A stretch of 6,254 nucleotides of DNA from Bacteroidetes bacterium QH_10_64_19. Its GTDB lineage: Bacteria > Bacteroidota > Rhodothermia > Rhodothermales > Salinibacteraceae. Below, piece after piece: positions 1-6,110 of the stretch. The DNA lies in the NCBI GenBank assembly GCA_003023125.1, contig PXSY01000178.1, positions 1 to 6,254 of the forward strand, written 5' to 3'. The notes under the pieces are model-generated. The model saw only the letters and a program-made list of their open reading frames with translations, did no database searches and was not told the DNA's origin. How positions within the stretch are numbered: the stretch's first letter is position 1; each line of letters opens with the position of its first letter. Made by a program: the position numbers and the translations under genes.

Positions 1-1094
1 GTGAACTGCGTCGTCGAATACTGAAACTCGACGGTGATGCGCCGATCGTCGGTGATGAGCCGGTCCGGCGTAAAGGTGATTTCCGCCTGCGTGTAGTCGA
101 TGACATAATCTTCCGTCTGGCCCCGCGTGAGGCGTTCTCCATCGAGATAGACGCGCTCGGACCCCGCAATGACGATGATGGCCTCCTCCCCGTTGTTGCC
201 CCGGAGCCGGTACGGCCCCTGCACCCCGTCGTCGGGCTCGATGTCCTGCGTCCGGAACTGTCCCCGACTCACCGCCCCGAAGGCCGTGGCGTCCCCGTCG
301 GTCAGTCCGACACTGCGTCCGAGTCCTTCACTCTCGAGCGCCACCCCTTGAACCTTTTGCGTGAAGTGCCCGAAGGTCCCCCCATTCAGGTCAATGTCCA
401 CGTCGCCAAGACGTGCCCGGCCCTGCGGGGCGTCCGCTTCCAAAAACACGCGGTCAAAATCCTGGAGCCGCTGCGTAGTGCCCTCTGGCTGAATCGGCGT
501 ATTCTCGTCGGTCAGCAGGGCGCGGACGAACACGCTGTCGGCCACCTCGCCCTGTAGTTGCAGCCGAAGGCCCGACTCGACAGTCACGTCGCGCTGCGTG
601 CCCCCCACGACGCCCCGCGAGATGGAGCCGCTCCGCTGGAGGTCAATTCCCTCGAACGGGTCAAACCCCCTGGTACTGTCGCTCTCTTCTTCGACGACCG
701 CCACAGTGGCCGAGTCCCCCGCGGCCCTCGTGCCGGGAGCCCGGCGACGATACACATCCTCGAACGCAAACGGATACGTGCGGTAGCTCGCAAAGAGCGT
801 ATCCCGGGCGCCGAGGAGATCTTCGCGACGCACCCAGAGGCGCCCCGTCCGCGCATCGAGCCGGTACTCGGACGTGTCGAGTTGCGTAGGACCCACGTGA
901 ATCTCTTCGCTCCCCGGCAGGACGAACGGCCGCAGTTCGTAGGGCTGCGGCTGAAACGTGTCGATCGTGTCGCGGTGACGGTCCGGATCCGTCAGCACAC
1001 GGGTGGTGTCCTGTGCCCGCCCCGGAGCAATCACAAGCAGCCCGCCCATCCCGCACAGGAGCAGGACTCGAACGATTGGCGCAGCGTGAGACAC
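1..1094 (-). CDS. N-terminal part of a large exported, probably outer-membrane protein of unknown function
   Basis: Open for 364 codons and still open at the window edge, so the C-terminus is not seen. I chose the GTG at 1094 because it gives a standard signal peptide: hydrophobic residues 8-23 (IVRVLLLCGMGGLLVI) and likely cleavage near APGRAQ-DTT (residue 28). An upstream in-frame ATG at 1151 would put a Cys/Pro-rich stretch in front of it, and the ATG at codon 16 would cut the signal peptide. Mature part: a beta-rich module (about 58-111), an acidic linker (VVEEESDS, 133-140), a strand-rich segment starting SGSISRG with LTDENTPIQPEGTTQ (194-208) and LGDVDIDLNGG (229-239), then a second module (308-364) with GSERVYLDG. 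From memory, these motifs resemble large uncharacterised outer-membrane proteins of Bacteroidota/Chlorobi lineages; I could not search. Its role is unknown. It lies 154 nt downstream of the NHL gene on the same strand. Confidence 0.85.
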   Translation of the reverse strand, partial: MSHAAPIVRVLLLCGMGGLLVIAPGRAQDTTRVLTDPDRHRDTIDTFQPQPYELRPFVLPGSEEIHVGPTQLDTSEYRLDARTGRLWVRREDLLGARDTLFASYRTYPFAFEDVYRRRAPGTRAAGDSATVAVVEEESDSTRGFDPFEGIDLQRSGSISRGVVGGTQRDVTVESGLRLQLQGEVADSVFVRALLTDENTPIQPEGTTQRLQDFDRVFLEADAPQGRARLGDVDIDLNGGTFGHFTQKVQGVALESEGLGRSVGLTDGDATAFGAVSRGQFRTQDIEPDDGVQGPYRLRGNNGEEAIIVIAGSERVYLDGERLTRGQTEDYVIDYTQAEITFTPDRLITDDRRITVEFQYSTTQF

Positions 1095-1131
1095 AGAAGT
1101 AGAATGCCTGACAAACCTGGCTGGGGGAACG

Positions 1132-1157
1132 CAGGGGATGCACCAACACATCCCCTG
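1132..1157. promoter_or_regulatory. perfect 9-bp inverted repeat in the leader of the large exported protein
   Basis: CAGGGGATG (1132-1140) and CATCCCCTG (1149-1157) are exact reverse complements around an 8-nt loop. They lie in the 154-nt gap between the NHL gene and the large exported protein, about 38 nt upstream of the GTG start. There is no T-tract on either side, so a simple intrinsic terminator is unlikely. An operator or an mRNA leader hairpin fits better. The structure is seen directly; the function is inferred. Confidence 0.45.
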
Positions 1158-1248
1158 ACCGGACGATCCGACGTATCTCACAATATCGAGGTCAAACGCC
1201 GTTCCACGCGTCCTTCAGAACCGGCCGTTCGGATCGCCCCCGACCGCA

Positions 1249-2163
1249 CTACCATCCGTGCTTCCGAAGAAGACGGGATTCCGTGAGCACGTACACGTCG
1301 CCGTCGGAGCGGGCGACGTCCACAAGGGGCTTGGGAAGATCGACCGAATGCTCGGTCATTTGGGCATCCGATCGGTCCCAGATTCGGACGGTGTCGGCAG
1401 AAACGATGTGGAGGCGCCCGCGGTGAACGACAAGCGCCTGCACGTTCGGAAGTGGTGGGACCGGCACGCGCCGACGAAAAGTGCCGAAGCAGTCGTAGAC
1501 GAGCACTGCGTCCTGCCCGGCGTCGGCCACGTAGAGCTGTTGGGCGTCGCCAATCGCCAGGGCGACAGGATCCTGCAATCGCGCCCCTCCGCCCACAATC
1601 CGTTCTGCAGCTCCAAGGTCCGTCCACTTCAGCAGCTGTTGGCCGCGCTCGTCGAGAATAAAAATCGACTGGTCATCATCCCGAGCCACGGCAATGGGAC
1701 GCCCGTCGCCCCGAACGGGATCGCCTTCTCGGCGGTTTTCGAAGCGCCATCCGTCTCCGGTCCGCCGATTCGGTCTGCCAATCGCGAGAGATTCCAGATA
1801 CTGCCCCTCCTCCGAAAAGCGCTGGAGCCGCCCGTTGTAGGTGTCGGCCACGAGAAGAAGCTGCCCGTTCGTCGGATCCACGTCGGACGGCACGTCGAAC
1901 TCCCCTGCCCGCGTGCCGGACCCGCCGATCATGTCCTGTGGCGTCCCCTCAGCATCGAGAATCTCGACGACATCGCGGCCCGCATCGGCCACATACAGCC
2001 GCCCCCGTGGATCGGCCGCCAGGGCCTGTGCATCTTCGTAGCGCGCAAGCGTCGTCCACGCCGCCGCCGTCCCTTCCGGCGCCTGCGCCTGCCCTCCAGG
2101 CACAACTCCGGTCAGGCCGAGGCCGCCTCCGAGGACGAAAAGAAGAAGACTTCTGACAATCAT
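1249..2163 (-). CDS. exported NHL-repeat beta-propeller protein
   Basis: A 304-residue protein from an ATG at 2163 to a TAG. Residues 1-28 form a signal peptide (hydrophobic core SLLLFVLGGGLGLTGVV, cleavage after AQA), so it is sent to the periplasm, membrane or cell surface. The mature part is almost entirely NHL-type repeats with the (L/I)YVAD...V.V.D..G pattern: RLYVADAGRDVVEILDAEG (55-73), LLVADTYNGRLQRF (103-116), IFILDERGQQLLKW (167-180), QLYVADAGQDAVLVYDCFG (209-227), and degenerate blades near 250-266 and 289-304. That fits one six-bladed propeller. Such domains usually bind protein, sugar or peptide; no catalytic residues can be assigned. It starts 33 nt after purD with no Shine-Dalgarno sequence or obvious terminator between, so co-transcription is likely. 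A large exported protein follows on the same strand and could be a partner, but this is only inferred from proximity. Confidence 0.9.
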   Translation of the reverse strand: MIVRSLLLFVLGGGLGLTGVVPGGQAQAPEGTAAAWTTLARYEDAQALAADPRGRLYVADAGRDVVEILDAEGTPQDMIGGSGTRAGEFDVPSDVDPTNGQLLLVADTYNGRLQRFSEEGQYLESLAIGRPNRRTGDGWRFENRREGDPVRGDGRPIAVARDDDQSIFILDERGQQLLKWTDLGAAERIVGGGARLQDPVALAIGDAQQLYVADAGQDAVLVYDCFGTFRRRVPVPPLPNVQALVVHRGRLHIVSADTVRIWDRSDAQMTEHSVDLPKPLVDVARSDGDVYVLTESRLLRKHGW

Positions 2164-2196
2164 GAGTAGCGGGCGGACGGAATGGGCAGCAGGGCG

Positions 2197-3397
2197 TTAC
2201 GCGTCCTCCAGGTGGGCGAGCCCTTTTTCACCGATGTCGCGGCGGAGGGTTTGGCCGTCAAACTGGATGTGATCGACGCCCTCGTAGGCACGATCGAGGG
2301 CCGTGGGCAGGTCGGGACCGAGGGCCGTCACCCCGAGGACCCGCCCGCCATCGGTCACGAGCGTGCCCGCGTCGGTGCGCCGCGTCCCGGCGTGGAGGAC
2401 CGACACGTTCTTCAGTCGCTCCGCCGCCTCGATGCCAGTGATTTCGACCCCGGTCTCGTACTCGACGGGATAGCCGTCCGACGCAAGCACGACGCAGGCC
2501 GCGGCGCCGGGAGACGTTCGGAGCTGTGCGCCCCGCAGGTCGCCGTCGGCAAGATTCTGGAAGACATCGACCAGGTCCGACTCCACGAGGGGAAGGACGA
2601 CCTGCGCCTCCGGGTCGCCGAGGCGACAGTTGTATTCTACGACCTTCGGCCCCTCCTCCGTAATCATCAGGCCACAGTACAGCACCCCGCGATACGGCGT
2701 TCCCTCTTCCTGCATGCCCTGAAGGGTGGGCTCCACGATCTCGCGGCAGATGCGCGTGAGTAGAGACCCGTCGACGATGGGCGCGGGAGCGAAGGCCCCC
2801 ATGCCGCCGGTGTTGGGGCCCGTTCCGCCCTCCCCGATGGGCTTGTGGTCCTGCGACGGGGGCAGGAGCACGTAGTGCGCACCGTCGGTAAGGGCCAGGA
2901 CGCTCACCTCCTCACCCTCCATCCTTTCCTCGATCACGACCCGGTCGCCCGCAGCCCCGAAGGCGCGCTCCTGCACGATCTGGTCGAGCGCGTCGTGCGC
3001 CTCGGCGAGGGTGGAACAGACGAACGATCCTTTGCCCGCCGCCAGCCCATCCGCCTTGACCACGATCGGGGCGCCCACCTCGTCGAGGTAGGCCGAAGCC
3101 TCGTCGTAGTCCTCGGCCTCGAACACCCGGAACGACGCCGTCGGGATGTCGTGCCGGGCCATGAACTGGTCGGCGAAGGCCTTGCTGCCCTCCAGTCGCG
3201 CCGCCGCCTGGGGCGGACCGACGATGGACAGCCCTTCGGCCTCGAACCGGTCGACGATGCCGTCCACGAGGGGCTGCCTCCTGGGCAGTCCCCGGATTGC
3301 CGGGGGCGGCGAACAGGGCGGAGACGTGGTCACTCTGGGCGAGGGACGCGACGAGGGCATGCTCGCGCCCTCCGCTCCCAATCACAAGGATTCGCAT
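2197..3397 (-). pseudogene. purD: phosphoribosylamine-glycine ligase (GAR synthetase), broken by an internal deletion and frameshift
   Basis: PurD joins phosphoribosylamine to glycine using ATP, the second step of purine synthesis, in the cytoplasm. The ATG at 3397 opens with the family N-terminus MRILVIGSGGREHAL and reaches APGNPGTAQEA (residues 31-41, down to about 3275). The family sequence resumes in another frame at PLVDGIVDRFEAEGL (from 3273) and continues for 358 residues to TAA at 2197. That part has EGSKAFADQFMARH, the ATP-grasp segment VVKADGLAAGKG (3063-3028), GPNTGGMGAFAP (2817-2782) and the Mg/ATP segment EYNCRLGDPEAQ (2634-2599). Compared with E. coli PurD as I remember it, about 33 residues around NV...TIVGPE are absent, and the net change is not a multiple of three. 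About 399 residues remain of roughly 430. Either a real null allele or an assembly/sequencing error; the rest is well conserved, which favours a recent event or an artefact. Confidence 0.9.
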
Positions 3398-3410
3398 ACA
3401 GTTTTCGATG

Positions 3411-3416
3411 ATTGTA
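3411..3416 (-). promoter_or_regulatory. possible -10 element for purD
   Basis: On the minus strand the gap before purD contains TACAAT, one base from the sigma-70 -10 consensus. The hexamer 17 nt upstream (TTCAGT) is a poor -35. The element lies only 14 nt from the ATG, so it would give a nearly leaderless transcript. Weak candidate. Confidence 0.2.
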
Positions 3417-3446
3417 CGACGGGAACCAGTTACACTGAAACATCCG

Positions 3447-3479
3447 GGCCGCAGTCGGGCGGCGGCCTGTTTTCGTTTT
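3447..3479 (+). terminator. terminator-like hairpin with T-rich tail in the leader of the Omp85-like gene
   Basis: GGCCGC (3447-3452) pairs exactly with GCGGCC (3462-3467) across a 9-nt loop, and is followed by TGTTTTCGTTTT (3468-3479). This is the layout of an intrinsic terminator on the plus strand; on the minus strand the T-rich side is on the wrong flank. It does not end a known plus-strand gene: it lies in the divergent gap 24 nt before the ATG at 3504. It may attenuate the Omp85-like gene, or stop antisense transcripts coming through purD. Structure seen, function inferred. Confidence 0.4.
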
Positions 3480-3503
3480 CAACATAGGCGATGATCTTCA
3501 CTC

Positions 3504-4706
3504 ATGCACATGGATCGCGCGGTGACCTCCTCTCCTGTCTCCAAAGGTCGGCCGAACCGCGTCGTCCCCCTGCGGCTTCTCGTTCTGGTCGGAGCGATGC
3601 TCGGCGTGCTGAGCGCTCCCGCGGCCGCACAGGTCGGCTTTCCGGGCGCCCCCGAAGATCTCGGCCTCAACGTCCGGCTCTATCCGCTCGACACATGGAG
3701 TCCGCGGGTGGGTGCGGGGGTCGGGGCTGGGCTCGTGGTACACCACCTCGGCCGCCGTCACGCACAGGGGCTCCTGACGGCCGCCCCGGCCCGGCACGAG
3801 CAGGTGGTCACCGCCGCCTGGGCCAGTGCCAATCCGGATCGGGCCCGCCAATACGTGCTGGTCAGTGCCCGCGGCCTCCACACAAACCGGGACTGGTTCT
3901 ACGGACTCGGGCCCGGCTCGTCCGCCGATGCCCGGCAATCCATCGAACGCTCCGCCCTGCAGATCCGTCTGCGCACCGGCCAGCACCTGCTCGACCAGCG
4001 CCTGCTCGTGCAGCCGCACCTCGGGCTCTCCGCCCATCGGGTCGATCGTGTGCCCGCCCCAGGGGTCGACATCCAGTACGACACTCGCCCACAGGGACCC
4101 CGCTCGTCTCGGGGCCTTCGTCTCAACGCCGGGTGGGTTCGACACATCGGCGTTACCTCCTCGTTCATCCGGTTCGATCAACTGCACCTCTCCACGACCG
4201 GGCACGTGCCTCTCAGCGGCGCTCATCATCTCGTGGGGCGACTGTCGCTGACCCACACCGTAGCCCGGGGCCAGGCCTCGGTGCCCTACTTCCTGCGTCC
4301 AACCCTCGGCGGCGCCCGGGTTCCCGGATGGGCACGGCACCGGTTCGTGGATTCGGACCGGCTCGTAGGTAGCGTACTGTACCGCTTCCCGATCGCTCGG
4401 CCCCTCTTGAATCTGATTCGCCTGGACGGACACCTCGGGGTTCACGCCGCCAGTGTGTACGACGACGTGTTCTCCGACGCCGCCGCGGACCTAACGTTCG
4501 AGGAATCTCCCACCATCGATCCATCGTCAGTCCCCCTCCGCCCTGCCGCATCCGTGGGGATGCACGTCGGCCTTTCGTTCCGAAAGACGCCGTCGCTCGA
4601 CCTTGCGGTTGGAGTCAGTCCGGAGGGGGTCACGGCCGTTCGTTTCACCCTCAATCAGGACCTTCAGGCCCTGCGCTCATCCCACCACCAGCTTCGTCGC
4701 CCCTGA
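3504..4706 (+). CDS. POTRA-less Omp85/BamA-like outer-membrane beta-barrel protein
   Basis: A 400-residue protein from an ATG at 3504 (a second ATG two codons on is also possible) to TGA. Residues 24-42 are a signal-peptide core (RLLVLVGAMLGVLSAPAAA) with cleavage near AAA-Q. The mature protein alternates short amphipathic strands with polar loops and turns, as in outer-membrane barrels. The best family signature is at 268-297: LGG, then VPGW, then HRFVDSDRLVGSVLYRFPI, matching the Omp85/surface-antigen D15 layout LGG...(V/L)RG(Y/F)...RF.....L..n.EYRFPI. FYGLGPGSSADAR (132-144) matches the YGiG strand-loop common in this group. There is no room for POTRA domains before the barrel, so it is not a full BamA; single-barrel homologues are common in Bacteroidota and mostly uncharacterised. 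The R of the VRGY/F loop motif is P274 here. Only two lysines in 400 residues. It is divergent from purD and faces away from it. Confidence 0.75.
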   Translation: MHMDRAVTSSPVSKGRPNRVVPLRLLVLVGAMLGVLSAPAAAQVGFPGAPEDLGLNVRLYPLDTWSPRVGAGVGAGLVVHHLGRRHAQGLLTAAPARHEQVVTAAWASANPDRARQYVLVSARGLHTNRDWFYGLGPGSSADARQSIERSALQIRLRTGQHLLDQRLLVQPHLGLSAHRVDRVPAPGVDIQYDTRPQGPRSSRGLRLNAGWVRHIGVTSSFIRFDQLHLSTTGHVPLSGAHHLVGRLSLTHTVARGQASVPYFLRPTLGGARVPGWARHRFVDSDRLVGSVLYRFPIARPLLNLIRLDGHLGVHAASVYDDVFSDAAADLTFEESPTIDPSSVPLRPAASVGMHVGLSFRKTPSLDLAVGVSPEGVTAVRFTLNQDLQALRSSHHQLRRP

Positions 4707-4955
4707 TTCCATTCGGGCCTCCTGAGTCGGTTCAGACGAAGACGACCCCGGCAGGCGGGGGAAAACCGTTGCTCTCGCAAACACTGGACATTCTGGGCGT
4801 TGCGTTGCAGCGTTCGGGATCCGGCCGCCCCATCAGAAGGATTCTGATACTGATTCCGATGGCGTTTTTGCCGGCGTTCGTGTCCCCATCGGCTGCCCTC
4901 CCGCCCGAAGGAACGCTGCGGATCGTTGGGGGCGCCTCGATCTCCTTACTGACGG
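4707..4955. other. 249-nt intergenic region before the glycosyltransferase-like gene
   Basis: No convincing gene was found. A frame opening at the TTG at 4769 gives a short hydrophobic stretch, but it then runs in the wrong frame through the glycosyltransferase-like gene. A short GC hairpin, CCCCG/CGGGG (4746-4750 and 4756-4760), lies 40 nt after the Omp85-like stop but has no T-tract, so it is a poor terminator. A 17-bp palindrome lies at 4832-4848. No clear sigma-70 or Bacteroidota-type -33/-7 promoter was recognised. Confidence 0.5.
4832..4848. promoter_or_regulatory. 17-bp palindrome upstream of the glycosyltransferase-like gene
   Basis: ATCAGAA (4832-4838), spacer GGA, then TTCTGAT (4842-4848): a perfect 7-bp inverted repeat with a 3-nt centre, and more AT-rich than its surroundings. 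It lies 107 nt upstream of the ATG at 4956. The size and symmetry suit an operator for a dimeric regulator. It could also form a tight RNA hairpin, but no T-tract follows. Function is inferred. Confidence 0.35.
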
Positions 4956-6026
4956 ATGTTCGCCCTGTCCATGCCCACCGCCGTCGTTGGTCTTCTCGTC
5001 ATCCTCGTGGGGCTCTACGTTGTTCTGGCGGGGGCAGCGTGGGGGGGCTTTCTTCAGTCCCGTCGACAGCCGGCGCCGTCCCCGCCCCTGGACTGGCCCT
5101 CGGTGTCGGTCGTGGTCCCCGTCTCCACAGAGTCCCCGGAGGCCACGATGCAGGCCCTTCAGGCATGCGACTATCCCCCAGACCGGCTCGACGTTTTGCT
5201 CCTGCCCTCGGGTTCTGTCGAGTCCTCCTTCGGAAATGAGCATGGCGACCTGAGCGTCCGTCGTGTATCTGTGGAGGCGCGAGATCTGGACGAGCGCGCA
5301 CTGGAAACAGCCCTTGACGCGGCCCGTGGCGATGTCGTCCTCACGCTTCCCCCCGGCAGCACTGTGTCGCCTCCGTGGATTCGGGTCATGGTTCGGCCCT
5401 GCACCGCCGACACTCCGATGGTCGTCGGGCCCACGGTGATCGAGCACGAGGATCTCTTTCTGCCCCGTCTCCAGGCCCTCCAGCATGTCGGTCGCCAGGC
5501 CCTGTCCGGTGGGCTGTCGCAGTTCGGCCTCCCCCTCGGCCCGGGCACGCAGAACCGAGCCCTCCGGCCGGCCTCGCTCCCCTCCGAGCAGGACGGCAGA
5601 GCGGGTTTCCTCCGAACCGCTCCGCCGGACGCCTCCACGCTCTACGCTCCCGATCCGGACGCGATCGCACGGCAGTCCCCGGTCTCCTCGTTCGTCGAAT
5701 ACACTCGGACGCAGGCACGGAGGCTTGCCCGATCATCCCGAGACTCTTCCTGGATTGTCCGGGGACGGGCCGTGGGCCTCTGGCTCCTGCACACCGTGCT
5801 CCTCGCCTGTAGCGTCGTGGCCGTCGCCCGTCCGGCGGGGCGGCAGCCGCCCCTCCTTGCCCTCGTCGGCAAGATGGGGGCCGACGTGCTCCTCACGCTT
5901 CCCGCCGCCAAGCTCTACGGCCAGCGCGACCTGCTTCGCTCCATCGTGCCAAGCGAACTGATGCTGGTACTCGCCATGCCCATCGCCGGAGTGTGGGCCC
6001 TGGTCGAGCAATTGCATGACTCGTGA
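4956..6026 (+). CDS. membrane protein with a degenerate family-2 glycosyltransferase domain (probable pseudo-enzyme)
   Basis: A 356-residue protein. Membrane segments are about 8-29 at the N-terminus and 271-292, 298-318 and 329-350 at the C-terminus, around a cytoplasmic domain (48-262): the layout of processive GT2 synthases such as NodC, PgaC or HasA, but shorter. The fold is recognisable: PSVSVVVPVSTESPEATMQAL (48-68) and CDYPPDRLDVLLL (71-83) match the usual VSVVVPxxNE...L..qDYP...lEvivV. The catalytic sites are gone. Where DDGS is expected there is LPSGS (83-87); where RGDVVLTTDAD is expected there is ARGDVVLTLPPGSTV (123-137); the later GDD/ED region is reduced; and QxxRW has become TQARRL (252-257). 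The frame is intact and codon use matches its neighbours, so the protein is probably made. It may be a non-catalytic partner or regulator. No Shine-Dalgarno sequence precedes the ATG; an alternative start is the ATG at 4971. A NodB-type deacetylase follows 84 nt later. Confidence 0.75.
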   Translation: MFALSMPTAVVGLLVILVGLYVVLAGAAWGGFLQSRRQPAPSPPLDWPSVSVVVPVSTESPEATMQALQACDYPPDRLDVLLLPSGSVESSFGNEHGDLSVRRVSVEARDLDERALETALDAARGDVVLTLPPGSTVSPPWIRVMVRPCTADTPMVVGPTVIEHEDLFLPRLQALQHVGRQALSGGLSQFGLPLGPGTQNRALRPASLPSEQDGRAGFLRTAPPDASTLYAPDPDAIARQSPVSSFVEYTRTQARRLARSSRDSSWIVRGRAVGLWLLHTVLLACSVVAVARPAGRQPPLLALVGKMGADVLLTLPAAKLYGQRDLLRSIVPSELMLVLAMPIAGVWALVEQLHDS

Positions 6027-6048
6027 TGCATGACTCGTGATGCGTGAG
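6014..6048 (+). repeat. five 7-bp tandem repeats spanning the stop codon
   Basis: GCATGAC-TCGTGAT-GCATGAC-TCGTGAT-GCGTGAG: a 14-bp unit repeated exactly twice, plus a degenerate fifth heptad, consensus (G/T)C(A/G)TGAN. The stop codon of the glycosyltransferase-like gene (TGA, 6024-6026) lies in the second heptad, so its last residues (HDS) are encoded by the repeat. Because the period is 7, a TGA occurs in all three plus-strand frames within the array. Each 16-nt half is also a near-palindrome (GCATGAC...GTGATGC). Confidence 0.8.
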
Positions 6049-6110
6049 TTCTAGCACCGCTTGTACGCTCAATCCCCCCACCAGACCACCAACACGCCCA
6101 GACGTCAGCG

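Noticed and set aside
1190..1195. TTGACC on the minus strand as a -35 box for the large exported protein
   Set aside because: No acceptable -10 hexamer at 16-18 nt spacing.
558..1286. 242-codon plus-strand frame opposite the large exported protein
   Set aside because: Arg/Pro/His-rich translation without domains. The minus-strand frame has a signal peptide and conserved-looking motifs.
1258..2169. 303-codon open frame on the plus strand, opposite the NHL gene
   Set aside because: It mirrors the NHL gene almost end to end. The opposite strand has a signal peptide and clear NHL repeats, while this translation has no recognisable domain; long antisense frames are expected at high GC.
2182..2763. 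193-codon plus-strand frame opposite purD, and a similar one at 2845-3411
   Set aside because: Antisense to well-conserved PurD sequence.
3271..3283. Programmed ribosomal frameshift in purD
   Set aside because: No slippery heptamer is present, and a frameshift alone would not restore the roughly 33 missing residues.
2197..3381. purD as an intact 394-codon gene starting at 3381
   Set aside because: The first 36 residues in that frame (Pro/Ser/Arg-rich) do not resemble PurD, whereas the true N-terminus GSGGREHAL is seen in the frame starting at 3397.
3498..4445. 315-codon minus-strand frame opposite the Omp85-like gene
   Set aside because: No signal peptide or family motif; the plus strand carries the D15-type signature and the signal peptide.
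4746..4760. CCCCG/CGGGG hairpin as terminator of the Omp85-like gene
   Set aside because: Only five base pairs, and followed by GAAAACC rather than a T-tract.
4769..5239. 156-codon plus-strand frame starting at TTG before the glycosyltransferase-like gene
   Set aside because: Its first 60 residues look mildly signal-like, but it then runs out of frame through the glycosyltransferase-like domain, giving Arg/Pro-rich noise.
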